Assembly (NCBI RefSeq): GCF_002288925.2
Contig: NW_022098023.1
Span: 30,286,084-30,350,083 of the forward strand
Length of the DNA stretch: 64,000 nucleotides
Direction of reading: 5' to 3'
DNA from: Delphinapterus leucas
Lineage: Eukaryota > Chordata > Mammalia > Artiodactyla > Monodontidae
Within the stretch, counting starts at the first letter, position 1, and each line of letters begins with the position of its first letter. The position numbers and the translations under genes are program-made. Below are positions 11,696 to 23,675 of the stretch, piece after piece. The notes beneath the pieces were generated by a model that made no database searches, was not told the DNA's origin, and worked only from the letters and a program-made list of their open reading frames with translations.

Positions 11696-11815
11696 ACTAT
11701 TTCAAATAGTACAATCCCAGAAAATGCGACGAGCAGTGGAAGGTTCAAACTTGACATTCTGAAAAATAAAGCTAAGAGATCCTTAACTAGCTCCCTGGAA
11801 AATATCTTCTCAAGG
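11696..11815 (+). CDS. TBC1D1: TBC1D1 exon: phospho-linker, [14 protein letters not shown] segment
   Basis: This 120-nt, 40-codon exon is phase 0 at both ends. It encodes [20 protein letters not shown] then [20 protein letters not shown]. The acceptor is TTTCTTTCCATAG and the donor AGG|gtaaga. The basic [13 protein letters not shown] motif is shared with TBC1D4 ([13 protein letters not shown]) and is a serine-rich kinase-target region between PTB2 and the TBC domain. The match to family sequence is close to complete, so confidence is high. Confidence 0.95.
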
Positions 11816-12989
11816 GTAAGATTAAACTGAGGCTCTTTAAGGTATTAATTATGTCTGTGTTTTCTAACTGCTTCATTCTCAACTGGCTCACCGAACATTT
11901 CCTTTAAAAAAAATTTAAGATAACTTTAAGTTAGTTAACAGTTATTTAAAATAATCTCTCAACAAAAGTCTCATTTTCAGATCTAGATTTATTCTGGTGC
12001 CTCTGATATCTGGATTTGAGCAGTTGAGATATATGTATAGGAGAGGGGAAATAATAGAATATTGATGGCCAGTCCTTTAAGAACTTTTTATCATTTGCCA
12101 CATAAAGTTATAAAGAAGCCCTTCTTTCACTTATTCCTAGGAGCTGATAGGGAATGCTGAAAATAGTTAGTATAAGTTAACAGACATGCGTGTATTCCAT
12201 TCAGTGAATTTATATATTCTGTTTAAAAATAAGCAAAATTATTTCTCTTCCTCTTCATTTTCCCCTTCCTGAGCAATTCACTCCTAACGCTATTAGACGA
12301 GACACAGCAATGTAGATGTCTTGGGTCTGTAAGGCAGGGAAGCCACAGTGGCTCAGCACAGGGGGACAGAGCCTGTATGGGTTGCTCTGTATGGGGGTGA
12401 CCCAGTGCAGCATGTGGACACCAGAGTGCGGTGAGGAGGGTGTCAGCCTACGGGGGCAACCTGGTTTCTGGAAGTGGAGTGAGAGCCGGTGAAGAGGACA
12501 TCCTGCAGAGGGATGGCTCAGAGCCAGAGTGGAGGGGAGAAAGCATTCAAGGCGCCCAATACAAGGATGGTGCCCATGGGTGGGGAGGCTGGAGCCTGAG
12601 TGGCGTGAGGAGAGTGTGAGGTGTCAATCGTGGAGGTGGGTTACACACAGGGAACTGATCAAATATGTAAATGTTTAAGGATAGTGGGATTCTGGGAGAA
12701 GGGAATTACAAATATGAAAGGGGAGGAAATTAGAATGAGCTCTGTGTTGTTGGATTCAACTCAGAGGTAGCAGTATGGAATCTTGGTTTTCTATTTTGAG
12801 CAATAGAATTACATATATTATGTTCTATGTAATGTATATGTGTTAATATATGCGTGTGTCAGTAAATGTGTACCTACGGTCCCTGACTTTGTCCACTGAT
12901 AGGAGCTGAGAACAGTTTTCCTATACGTGCCAGATAATAAATTAAGCCTGGTTGGATGACCCAGATTTTAGGTCTGGCACTCAGATTTT

Positions 12990-13202
12990 TTTCTTATTTT
13001 TTATTTTTTTGCGGTACGCGGGCCTCTCACTGTTGCGGCCTCTCCCATTGCGGAGCACAGGCTCTGGGCGCGCAGGCTCAGCGGCCATGGCTCACGGGCC
13101 CAGCCGCTCCGCGGCATGTGGGATCTTCCCGGACCGGGGCACGAACCCGTGTCCCCTGCATTGGCAGGCGGACTCTCAACCACTGCGCCACCAGGGGAGC
13201 CC
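12990..13202 (-). mobile_element. CHR-type SINE, short form, antisense
   Basis: A T-rich tail, then the antisense SINE body, ending at the antisense head CCACCAGGGGAGCCC. A perfect 15-bp target-site duplication, TGGCACTCAGATTTT, flanks it (12975-12989 and 13203-13217), so the insertion is intact and fairly young. Confidence 0.95.
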
Positions 13203-14284
13203 TGGCACTCAGATTTTGGTTTCTATATATCATTCTTTAAGAAGGAACCATGATCCTGGGAGAAATGGCTAGTTCCAGAACTATAGGGAATGTAGAAGGT
13301 AAGCCCAGAGCATTGTGGTGTTCTAGATAGTAAGGAAATACTCAAAGAAAGGTAACAGGATGTCACAAAGACAAAAAAACCTTGAAGGGCTTCCACTGGT
13401 GACATCTGAGACAATGAGTATCAAAATAAATGATAGCAACAGATAGTGACTTGTTGTATAAGATAGGAAACTAGAAGTCTATTCTGATAGGAAAAATAAA
13501 TTAATACATTGGAAATTTGATCATGATCAGGATGTTTACTGGGTAGAATTAATACCTATTAATTACAAAGGGGAAAATAGTAACTTTACAATGGAAAAAG
13601 CTGGCAGGCACCACCTTAATCAAATGATCAAATTGAACATCTTCAGCAATGGGACAAATTGAAATCCTGTGCCACTGATACAAAGAACACAGTGGCACTT
13701 CTGTGCTATTCCTGCCAAAGGAGCAGTACCTGGAACTAATCTTGAGGAAACATCAACAAACCCACATTGAGATACAGTCTACAAAATAACTACCTGTTAT
13801 CTTCAAAAGTGTTAAAAGCAAGAAAGTCAAGTGCAGTAGTGCATTGGGACACAGTGACTTGTGATGTCTGGTGTTCTTATTTTTATTTCTTTGCTAGAAC
13901 TCAAAATACTTTTATGGGTAATTTCTGTTGATGATTGAGATTCTTGATAATTCTAACAAAAGCCTTGCAGCGAGCATGGTCATTTGACAATGCTATTATT
14001 TTATTAGCAGAAAACAATTTAGGAAAAGAGCCTCTAGAAGATTTGTCGGAAGTGTGTTAATGCAGCTTTTCATAAACTTCTCCTACCTCCTCATCTTCAA
14101 CATTTATAAATCAGTTATGTTCTTTCTTTCTCGCTCATTCCTTCCCTCCCTCCTTTTCTCCCTCTCTCCTATGGTTTTCAGTGAGAATTTTAGTAGAAAG
14201 ATCGTTTACGTAGGTGGTCAGAGGATCCGATTTCCAGATCTGGCCCTAGCAGGTTTTATATTTATTTACCTTTATTTACAAACT

Positions 14285-14380
14285 ATTTACCTTTTCTAAG
14301 CCATTGTTTCCCCACTTGTGAAACGGGCATACTCATACCTGCTTAGGTCATATTACCGTGAGGGTGTAATGTCAGTATAT
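14285..14380 (+). mobile_element. MIR SINE fragment
   Basis: CATTGTTTCCCCACTTGTGA followed by a degenerate 'gggcatactcatacctgctta...' stretch matches the sense MIR 3' half. Confidence 0.45.
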
Positions 14381-14669
14381 TAGGAAAATATCACACTGTA
14401 GGTATGAGCTGGTACATACAGCAGTGGTAAGCTCTGAAACCTCTGTCATTTATAAAAGGACACAAGGGTATTTAGAGTGTGACGCTCTTTATCCCACTGA
14501 GTACCTTGGCATTCTGCACAGTACGTGCATGGCTGACTTTGAAGTACTGCTTACATAGCTTTGTATGGCTGTAATGACTTTTCAGCAAGGGCACTGCCAA
14601 CCTGTTTTGGTCAAGGTGGATACTGTAGCTTTTGTGTGCCAAAGTGCTGGTAAGTACCACAAATTATGT

Positions 14670-14703
14670 GACCTAACAAGGTCTTAGACCTAACAAGGTC
14701 TTA
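14670..14703. repeat. 17-bp perfect tandem duplication
   Basis: GACCTAACAAGGTCTTA occurs twice back to back with no mismatch, in otherwise unique intron sequence. It probably arose by replication slippage. Confidence 0.95.
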
Positions 14704-15111
14704 CTTGTACCACATGCAGCAGAATGGACTTCTTGAGAAGGTTGGCAGCTACCCATGTTGTATCAAAGGTTACATAGTAAAGGGTTTTTGCATACTTCTG
14801 AAACTTGTCAGTTTATTTTTTTCTCTCTGAGTGACATAGGAGAAAATTGACACTCCGGTCATAGTTTGGCTCATAACTGCTGCTATTTTGAAAAGTCAGA
14901 ATATTTTATTTAACTAACTATAGTTGTTTATGAAATAGGATACATTTTTAAAATGCTTTAAAGCTTAGCTCATTAGCAATTAAAAAGTGGGTCCAAGGCA
15001 AAAAGGCTTGACACATGCATTACCAAATCATAATATAGTTAAACTGAAAAAGCTATCTGCGCAAAGGTGAAAAGACAGAGTCTTGTATTCTGGTTGTTTG
15101 TTGCTTTTTCT

Positions 15112-15410
15112 TTTTTTTTTTTTTAATTAATTTATTTACTTTGGCTGCGTTGGGTCTTCGTTGCTGCGCGCAGGCTTTCTCCAGTTGTGGTGAGCGGGGG
15201 CTACTCTTTGTTACTGTGTGCAGGCTTCTCATTGCGGAGCATGGGCTCTAGGCATGCGGGCTTCAGTAGACATGGCTTGTAGGCTCAGTAGTTGTGGCAC
15301 ATGGGCTTAGTTGCTCTACAGCATGTGGGATCTTCCCAGACCAGGGCTCGAACCTGTGTCGCCTGCATTTGCAGGTGGATTCTTAACCACTGCACCACCA
15401 GGGAAGTCCC
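15112..15410 (-). mobile_element. CHR-type SINE, long form, antisense
   Basis: A T-tail, AATTTATTTACTTTGGCTGC, the long-form body, then antisense box B and the head (CACCAGGGAAGTCCC). The direct repeats TGTTGCTTTTTCT at 15099-15111 and 15411-15423 are a 13-bp target-site duplication. Confidence 0.93.
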
Positions 15411-15542
15411 TGTTGCTTTTTCTTAAATTGAAGCTTTCCAAAAGAGGACCATTTCCTAATATATTTATTAATATATGTTTATAGTTCTAAAAGAGAAATA
15501 TTCACTAATATAAAGTGTAAGTCATTAGAAAACGGTCATCAA

Positions 15543-15868
15543 GGGACTTCCCTGGTGGTGCAGTGATCAAGAATCTGCCTGCGAATGCAGGAGACACGGG
15601 TTCGAGCCCTGATCCTGGAAGATGCCACATGCTGTGGAGCAACTAATCCTGTGCACCACAACTACTGAGCCTGCACTCTAGAGCCCTCGAGCCACAACTA
15701 CTGAAGCCCGTGCGCCTAGAGCCCATGCTCCGCAACAAGAGAAGCCACCGCAGTGAGAAACCCGCGCACCCCAATGAAGAGTAGCCCCCGCTCACCATAG
15801 CTAGAGAAAGCCTGCACACAGCCGCGAAGACCCAACACAGCCAAAAATAAATAAATTTATAAAAAAAG
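15543..15868 (+). mobile_element. CHR-type SINE, long form
   Basis: Sense head GGGACTTCCCTGGTGGTGCA, box B GGTTCGAGCCC, long-form body and a CCAAAAATAAATAAAT tail. It stands in opposite orientation to the SINE only 132 bp upstream. Confidence 0.93.
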
Positions 15869-16419
15869 AAGAGTAAGTCCTCATTTCACTTTCTCTTCAG
15901 AGTAATAGCCATTGTCCTCACTTGTTGAAGTGTGTGAATTAATGATTTTGGTAGAGTATAATTTTAAAGTAGGTTTATTTTTCTTTCTGTGTAAGAAAAA
16001 CTCATGGATAAAACACTCCTATGAGTAATATGTGTCATTTAAGTGTTTTTCTAATGATGGAAGTTGTTTGATATCCATCTGACTGCTTTCTCTATTGTGA
16101 CCAAATAACCTGTTTGAGATAACCAGGCAGGTTGGCATGTAAGTAGCAGCTAAAAAATAGCAGAAAGCAACATGGCCCATTTTTCTTTTCCACACACACA
16201 AACCCAATAATTTATCAGGTAAATGTATGGTTTATTGCTGGAAGTATGTCAGGTTATAGTATAGAACTGAAGAACTGAAAGAGCCTTCATCAAGTTCTGG
16301 GACATTTGCAAAATAACCCTTAACCAATGTAGGTTAATTGGTTTTATTTGTAATTCTACTTTTCACAAAGCTCTATCTTCAGGAGGTAGTATTGAGTGAG
16401 AGCTCAAGAACCTCACTTT

Positions 16420-16640
16420 AAAGTTGTACTCCCTGAATTCAAATTGCTGCTCTGTCCTTTAACTGTGTAAACATTGGCAACCTAATCTGTAAGAACTTCA
16501 GTCTCCTTATCTGTAAAGTTGAGCCAAAAAACTATGCCTACTTCATTAGAATTGTTGTGGGGATGAAGGGGGTAATGCATGGTAAAATGTTTAACATAGT
16601 ACATGGCACATGGTAAGCATTCAGTAGCATAGATGCAGCT
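16420..16640 (+). mobile_element. MIR SINE
   Basis: Sense MIR signature: TCAAATTGCTGCTCTGTCC, then CAGTCTCCTTATCTGTAAAG, then a TGGCACATGGTAAGCATTCA end. It is diverged but covers most of the element. Confidence 0.7.
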
Positions 16641-16849
16641 GTTTGTTTTATGATTGATATAGTTGTTATTTAGGGAGCCACCAGAAATAGAAAACTATAA
16701 TTGATATACATAGATAAGAATAAACATTGCTTCTGTGAAACAAGGTAGGATACCATAAATATAAGAGTCCATGGAGAACAGGAAAGAACTCTTACAACTT
16801 TCTGACTGTGGACATAAAAAGAAAAATTCAGTAGAAGGCTAGGAAACTA

Positions 16850-17700
16850 GTGTTGAAAAAAAATTCCGGAAAGTAAAGCAAAATGACAAAGAAATAGAAA
16901 ATAAGAGAACGAGGTTAAAAGTTATCTGGAGATCCAAAAGCCAAATGGTAGGCATTCCAGAAAGAAAATGCATGCAGAAATTTTCAAAGAAATCATTTAA
17001 AAGTTTTCTTAGAGCTGATGGACATGTTTCAAAATGTAATGGGCTCTGAAGATGCACAATAGAAAGACTGACTTAGATTCTGTTCCAGAGAGAAATAGCA
17101 GGGCACACATACAGCTCAGGAATCACAATGACATTCGACTTCTGTACCGAAAGACAGTTGAGCAATGTTTACATATTCTGAAGGCACGTTTCCAGGCAGA
17201 ATTGTATATTCAGCCTAACTATTAATAAAATATAAGCATAGAACAAAGACACTTACAGACATGTAAATGAAAAAATAATTTACTTCCCAGTCTCCTGTTC
17301 TCAGAAAGCACCTGGAGTATATGTCCCACCAAAATGACGAAGTAAACTAAAAAAGAGGAAGACATGGGCTCAAGGAAGCAGAAATTCCAACATAGAATAG
17401 CATCAAAGGATATTTCTAGGTTGATGGTGAAGGATAATACTGGAAACATCTATTCAGCAAACCTAAATTGCTACCAGGCCAGACTGGGGCAGGAAGACAG
17501 AGATCTCCAAAATGGGTAGCTCAAAGAGAAAAATATGCAATTAATGGATTATGTAATGTTTGACCATATTGAGATTTATTGGTAATAGATTAATGATAAA
17601 TAAATTAGTAGTAATAAACTGGTGATTACTGAGGTAGTTGTTAACTCCATGAAGAACAAATTGTACAAGATGTGAGTTGTATTAGTAGTAAAATATGTAG
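16850..17700 (+). mobile_element. HAL1/L1M-like ancient LINE relic
   Basis: An A-rich sequence with phrases such as CAGAAATTTTCAAAGAAATC and AGAATTGTATATTCAGCC, which recall HAL1 (a half-L1 element carrying only ORF1) or old L1M elements. No open frame survives. The family name is tentative. Confidence 0.4.
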
Positions 17701-18084
17701 CTCAGGTGCAAACAGTATTTACAAGGTCGTAAAAATCTAAGCACAAAATATTGGTTTAACTGACGCGTGGTATAACTCTACTGAGAGAAGAGGGGAAGAG
17801 AGAAGTGTGTGTGGAGATGGGTAATGAAGTAAGAATCCTAAAGTCTCATCTTCCAGAGTAGGAAGTCAATGGATAGTGCCTAAAATGGAAAGATTAAGGA
17901 AAAGGAATGTAAGCTGAATAACAGAAGCATTGATATAAGTAATTTCAAGTGTTTGCTTTTGGGGAATGGGATTCAGCATGTGAAGGAGGGGGCTGGTGAT
18001 TGCCACTTAACATCATAAGTTTGGTAGCACAGTTTGACTTTTGAAACTTTGTGTAGGTATCACTTTGATTAAAAATTAAAATGA

Positions 18085-18301
18085 GGGCTTCCCTGGTGGC
18101 GCAGTGGTTGAGGGTCCGCCTGCCGATGGGGGGGGCGCGGGTTCGTGGCCCGGTCCGGGAGGATCCCACGTGCCGTGGAGCGGCTGGACCCGTAGGCCAT
18201 GGCCGCTGAGCCTGTGCGTCCGGAGCCTGTGCTCCGCGACGGGAGAGGCCACAGCAGTGAGAGGCCTGCGTACCGCAAAAAGAAAAAAATAATAATAAAA
18301 T
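18085..18301 (+). mobile_element. CHR-type SINE, short form
   Basis: Head GGGCTTCCCTGGTGGCGCAG, box B GGTTCGTGGCCC and short-form body with an A/T-rich tail. The usual GCAGGGGACA segment is changed to a run of eight G at about 18128-18135. Confidence 0.93.
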
Positions 18302-19245
18302 AAAATGAAACTTAACCCCCCCTCCCAATTAAACCCAAGAAACGTTTGGAGACACACTTTAAAATTGTAAAGTGCTATAAAAATATTGTGCATTTTTTCA
18401 TTGTGGAGAGTCACTGTCACACTGACTTGATGTATTTCTAGTTATTCTTTTTAGAACTTTCCCATGTGTTTTAGAGTTATACAGAACATCTTAGTCTGTA
18501 TTTTGTCTCTTAAGACCTTCTATGTGATGTGGTTCCTATCCAGCCTTTCCATCTTCTTTCCTTCAATACTTGACTTCAGTTTCTCCCTACATGAAGTATA
18601 GAGAGAAATAGATGAGATGATCCCTTTGGTTCTTTACTTAGATCATCACCAAAGAATTGTGAGAAAAGAAAATTGAGAACCAATTCACGAATATTGAAGC
18701 AAACTTTTATCTAGTCTTCTAGAGAGACTTTATTGAAGTAGTTTTGCATTATGGAATAATGAATGAAGCTAAATCCATACATTTTAGGATGCAGTTTTCT
18801 TTTTTAAACCTGTGTTTATTATAATCCTATAATGTAAATTATGATCTAGGTTGTAGGGAGGTTGTATGTATTAAACCATTTTCTTTTATAACTGTTGTGG
18901 TTTTTTGTGCTGTACTTTCCACATGGGTGTTTATCTGTATGTGACACCAAGTTCATGGGACTCTCACTGATGTTATGGGTGAATAATGTTTGACTTTGTA
19001 ACCAAAGTCACTTCAGTAAGCTTGGTCTGAATATCTGGTTATCTAATGGATGATTTAGAAGTAACGGAAGTAGATTGCAGACAGTTCTCTTTGCCATGCT
19101 GGAATGGCTGTTAATACTGCCAACAAATTTGAGCGAACCCCAAAAGGATCAATGTAATGCTAACATGAAGAGGCAACTGCCTTTTATAGTTTTCAAGTAA
19201 AAATTCAAACCCTATGAACGATTGAATTTTATTCTCTTCACTCAG

Positions 19246-19320
19246 GGAGCGAACAGAATGAGAGGTCGGCTTGGAAGTGTGGACAGCTTTGAACGATCCA
19301 ACAGTGTTGCTTCAGAGAAG
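19246..19320 (+). CDS. TBC1D1: TBC1D1 exon: phospho-linker, [15 protein letters not shown] segment
   Basis: This 75-nt, 25-codon exon is phase 0 at both ends. It encodes [20 protein letters not shown] then VASEK. The acceptor is CTTCACTCAG and the donor AAG|gtatct. Two basophilic-kinase contexts are visible, RGRLGS and FERSNS, in the serine-rich linker that is a kinase target in this family. As I recall it, human TBC1D1 reads SNSLASEKD here, so L to V is the only difference in this exon. Its phase-neutral size would tolerate skipping. Confidence 0.95.
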
Positions 19321-20643
19321 GTATCTAAGCAGAGCTCCCTTTTTGCCTACTATTGCAACTTGGTAAAAACCAACACTAATATGATGATATGCGTGCTTAG
19401 TTATTTTGTTATGAGCTCTTTATGACTTCTAAAAAGTAACTATTTGAGCCTTTATTATTTTAAAGAAGATTCTGGCTATTAGCATGTTGCTCTTTATTCA
19501 GCTGAGGATTTCTCTTGCTGGGACAGAACACATCCCTTGCTGTCTGACTCTGCTCTGTCAGGCTTTTTACTGTTTGGAGATAGTATACTTTGGGGGACAA
19601 TATTTGAGCAACTGTTGATCCAAGGCCATAGAAAAAGGAGCCGTATGATTATTGCACTTATACAGTGATCTTTTTATCTTTTGTTCTCTCCTCTTACTAC
19701 TTCCCCCTCCCCCATATTTAACCCTTTTAACTGCAACATTAGGCTCTTCTTTATCTCATAGACAATTCTCAGTAGGTTTGGTTTCCTGTTTCCTGTAACA
19801 TGTAACCTGAGGCAAATGCAACCTATTTTTTTTAATGGAAAAATATTAAAATATGTTCACTAAACTTTGTGTTGGTAGAATTGAGGACTTAGTCCAGTTA
19901 TGAGTCGATTAGCCCTAACCAAAGTTTATCAAGCTAAACATTTCAACAGTGGAGCCTGTTCTGGAAAGTATAAACAGCATACTTGTCTAAATTGAAAGAT
20001 TTATGATGTCTACCCATGCAATATGAGAGGCATTCTGGCATAGCTCACTTTTCATTCATTTCCTGTTTTTCATGTCTTTTAAAAAATTTTTTACCTCAGG
20101 GAACACGTAGTTAGATAGAAGCATCCATGGTGAGGGAAGATACTTAACAGGCTTTATTTTATTTTCTTGAAATCTTTGCCATGAGACTTGGACATTTAAG
20201 CGTTGTGATATTGTTTTGACAGTACAGGAAACATGCAACCGATATGTCACGGAAATCAGTAGATACGTAAATACAGACTCCACCCTCTTTCAGTCAGGAT
20301 CTCTTTTCATCTTTCTGGCAACAGTGAGAGCAGTACAGTAGCTGTAGAGCATTTTACCACAAAGGGTTAGGGGAAAGAATACCTCTTCTTATCACCCCTT
20401 TCACTTTCTGGCCTACCTTTACGGATGCTGTCTTACAGCTGCTTATCAGAAGAAATGGGTTGTGGCGATAGTGATCAGCCTTCAGCATGGATTGAGTAAA
20501 AAAAACAAAAAACAAAAAAAACCTCCAACAGTTTGTCATGACTCAGGAGGAAGAAGAGGCACCCTGTCACGGTTGAGCTCTGCTTCTGAGCAGGTCTGCC
20601 ATGATCGGTGTAGGAAAGAAAGGCCTGGCTTCTTGCGTTTCAG
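19321..20643 (+). other. TBC1D1: Intron without recognised repeats
   Basis: It runs from gtatct to cgtttcag. A short poly-A-rich stretch lies near 20500-20520. I recognised no SINE or L1 here. Confidence 0.75.
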
Positions 20644-20870
20644 GACTGCTCCCCAGGAGACTCCCCGCCAGGGACCCCACCAGCTTCCCCACTGTCCTCA
20701 GCTTGGCAGACGTTCCCTGAAGAGGATTCCGACTCCCCGCAGTTTCGAAGACGGGCCCACACGTTCAGCCACCCACCTTCCAGCACGAAGAGAAAGCTGA
20801 ATTTACAGGATGGGAAGGCTCACGGGCTTCGCTCCCCTCTTCTGAGGCATAGCTCCAGCGAACAGTGCAG
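20644..20870 (+). CDS. TBC1D1: TBC1D1 exon with the AKT site RRRAHT
   Basis: This 227-nt exon enters at phase 0 and leaves at phase 2. It begins [16 protein letters not shown], a proline-directed-kinase-rich stretch. It continues with [15 protein letters not shown] and then [19 protein letters not shown]. The threonine of RRRAHT (codon ACG at 20761-20763) is the RxRxxT site known in human TBC1D1 as Thr596, whose phosphorylation by AKT is associated with 14-3-3 binding and GLUT4 traffic. The exon ends [12 protein letters not shown]. From memory the human protein has DYSPG and RQSSSEQ, so Y to C and Q to H are probable lineage changes next to phosphosites. The donor is GCAG|gtgagt. Confidence 0.96.
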
Positions 20871-22653
20871 GTGAGTCCAAACCTCTCTCCAGAAGCTGGA
20901 ACAAAATTCTCCTGTCACTCTCTTCTGACCACCGTGGAGTCAAGAGTTATTGTGACTTCATGCTGTAGCCAACATTTAGTTTTCAGAAAAATAAATGGAA
21001 TTATAAAAACCTTCGTTACTAAGGGAAACAGGCAAGCTTTAAGGCACCCGGAAAGAGAAGAGTTAAAGCATTTTGGATGGAAATATATATATTTTTTTCC
21101 CCAGAAAAATGGAGAAAACAAGATATCAGGCAGTTGTTTTGTCTGAAAAACCTCTGACAACGCATGTTCCTCAGTGTCTCTTTGACGATGGCTTTCATGA
21201 AACAGTCAGCAAATTTGCAAATAACATAGCAGAACTTCCTGTAAGCACAGGGGTTAAAAAAATCACCTACATTACTTTTATACATGAGATAAAAATTGGC
21301 TGTGTTTTATTTCATAATAAATTAAAGCCAAATGTGAAAATTGTTAAAAATTTTATCTAGAAGAAAATGATGTTTACAAAGAAGAATACATATACCATAA
21401 TTGACAGGAGGTATCCGTTAGAAACTATCTTGCATGGTATTTAAAAAATATTTAACGAAATCATTTGGCATTTGGTAAGAGATAATAAAGGGGGTAAATT
21501 TGGAATTGTAGAATGATTATACTTCTTACCGTGTAGTACAAATCAGAATTTATATCCTAGAACTAATTTTGTTTTTCTTTGTTACCTATGAGTTTGGTTC
21601 AGGAAACGGTCTGATAGGGGTTCCAGTCAGAGAGAAAAAAAACCAAACAAACAGCACTCTAAGTAAAAAGAAGATTAATTTTTATATTAGTTGTTATCAA
21701 ATTTACCAGCATTTCTTTTAAGGATGCAATTGAATGCTGATTGTTGTTTTTTGAATAATTTGATATTAAAAAATAAAATATTTAGGATATATAAAAATAA
21801 AGTAAATTAATAGAACTAATTATCCTCAGATTTTCTTTTATGAAAAAGGATTAAGTATTCATGTATATATGAAAATTTTTAATGATCATTTATATTTACC
21901 CAAGACATTAAGTCTCTTTTTCCAGGAAAAATTATTTTCAAGAATTTAAAACATTAATTATTTTAAACTATTAATGATGTCTGTTTTTCCTTATGTTTTC
22001 CACATTTCATAAAGTATATGCTCAAAGAATTTCTGTCAATATGAAAAGATGCTATTTATATCATGGTAAAAACTTGCTATGAAAAGAATCTTCTGGAAAA
22101 AAAACTTTGTAGATTTAGGGATTCAGATAAAACCATGGCTGCACAATTCCACAGGCTGCAAGAAAAGAACGTGGACATTAACGTTTGTTAAGCCAAAGGT
22201 ATTATGATTATGATGACTTCCAACAACCAAACATGTTGTTCTTAAATTTTTAGAAGGGTTTATATCTTTAAAATAATTAAGTCTTTGAACTACTGATAAT
22301 CAGTTTTTCCTTCTGGAACTTGTTTCCTGTAATTATTTGTGCTTTCCTACTTTTCCCCCTTGAAGTATCTTTTGCGTGTCAAAACAAACACTTTTTGTCC
22401 TAAAATTGTTAAGAGCTTTTTAGAGACAAACACATATGCTTAGACACGCTGCATAGATGAGGAATTCGGTTTGTGGACAATGAACTAGGTCATAGTCATC
22501 TAATAGAGAACTGCATGCATATAAGTTTTTTTCCATATAAATTCAGCCCTGATTACATTAATAGCGAGAACCTGTGTATATGCTATTTCATAGTGAATGA
22601 AGATTGTGCCAAAATGTAAATTAAGACGAATTTGCTGTATTTTCTGTACCCAG
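20871..22653 (+). other. TBC1D1: Short AT-rich intron without recognised transposons
   Basis: It runs from gtgagt to tacccag. It is AT-rich and I saw no SINE or L1 in its 1.8 kb. Confidence 0.75.
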
Positions 22654-22818
22654 CATCTTTTCATCAGTTCGGCGCATGCACAAGGAGAGTAATTCTTCCT
22701 CCAGTCTTCCAAGTCTTCACACTTCCTTCTCTGCCCCTTCCGTCACTGCCCCCTCTTTCCTGAAAAGCTTTTACCAGAATTCAGGTAGACTGTCCCCACA
22801 GTATGAAAATGAAATCAG
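22654..22818 (+). CDS. TBC1D1: TBC1D1 exon: serine-rich linker
   Basis: This 165-nt exon is phase 2 at both ends. It encodes [20 protein letters not shown], then a [20 protein letters not shown] stretch, then [14 protein letters not shown]. The acceptor is TTCTGTACCCAG and the donor ATCAG|gtgaga. The [12 protein letters not shown] and SGRLSPQ contexts are kinase-target-like and fit the AMPK- and AKT-regulated linker. Relative to human as I remember it, N-L is replaced by I-F at the start, Y by H after RRM, and F by V in SAPSF. This substitution density is higher than in the catalytic exons. Confidence 0.94.
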
Positions 22819-23675
22819 GTGAGATCAGTGTCCTTTGTTTGCAAAGCAACATTTTCTGCAGTGATATACTGATATGTTACTAAGAAGTGGCTAGTTAACT
22901 TTAGAGTGACATGAATGCATCCGTATGTTGTGCTTGTTGTAACCTGTTTCTAATATATTGGTTTCATTTCCAATTAATTTGAAGAAAACTTTTAAAACCA
23001 GTGTTTCAGAGCTTTTTGATGACATGATTATCTTACTTTAGGGATTATTTTTTTTTGTACTATTTGTGTGTTTCTTTGCCTTTGGCCCCAGAGTCTAAGC
23101 CTTGTTTTGTTTGGGGCAAGACCTGGTGCTAACACATACTAAGCAAACCTCCCCTGATCATGCCTTTTTTTCTTAGCTTCTCTGGACATATCTTATGGAA
23201 CCCAAAAGCCACTGATTTAAACAACTATACTAAAGTAATGGATATGATATATCTTTATTTTTAAGTATATAGAATATTTCCTAGATGTTTCTCTGATTTT
23301 TTCAATGACATAGACCTTCTTTTCTGAATCTCAGTGTAAGACACATAACGGGTATAGGATCATGTCGATGGCAACTCTTTCAGACAACATGAGGGGGCTC
23401 TTGAATCTTGTAGATATTTGATTTTGCTTTGTTTTTTGTCCCCAGAATTGAAAACGTGTAGCCTATTCAATCTTATTCCTTGCTCTTATAGCTACACAAA
23501 ATTAAATATAGTGATTTTTTTAAGAATTGCCTTTAAAATTTTTTGAAATTATAAAATCTTACTGATCATGCAAATTCTCAGTGGGATATTCTAGCCTTTG
23601 GAAAGTGGTGGATTAACTTGGGAACTCTTCTCAAGGGGTTGTTGTTGGCTTAGAAGCTTCTGAGATTCATTCCTT

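Larger units (their letters stand above)
11816..19245 (+). other. TBC1D1: Intron with CHR SINEs, MIRs and a HAL1-like relic
   Basis: It contains CHR SINEs at 12990, 15112, 15543 and 18085, MIR fragments near 14285 and 16420, and a HAL1-like relic near 16850-17700. A 17-bp perfect tandem duplication lies at 14670-14703. The G-rich stretch 12300-12640 is not assigned. Nothing was recognised at 11820-12290, 13220-14050 or 18430-19240. Confidence 0.8.

Noticed and set aside
19222..19425. Open frame reading through the exon at 19246 into the intron
   Set aside because: The intronic part shows no family similarity and stops soon after. The canonical donor AAG|gtatct fits the next exon's phase, so this is chance read-through.
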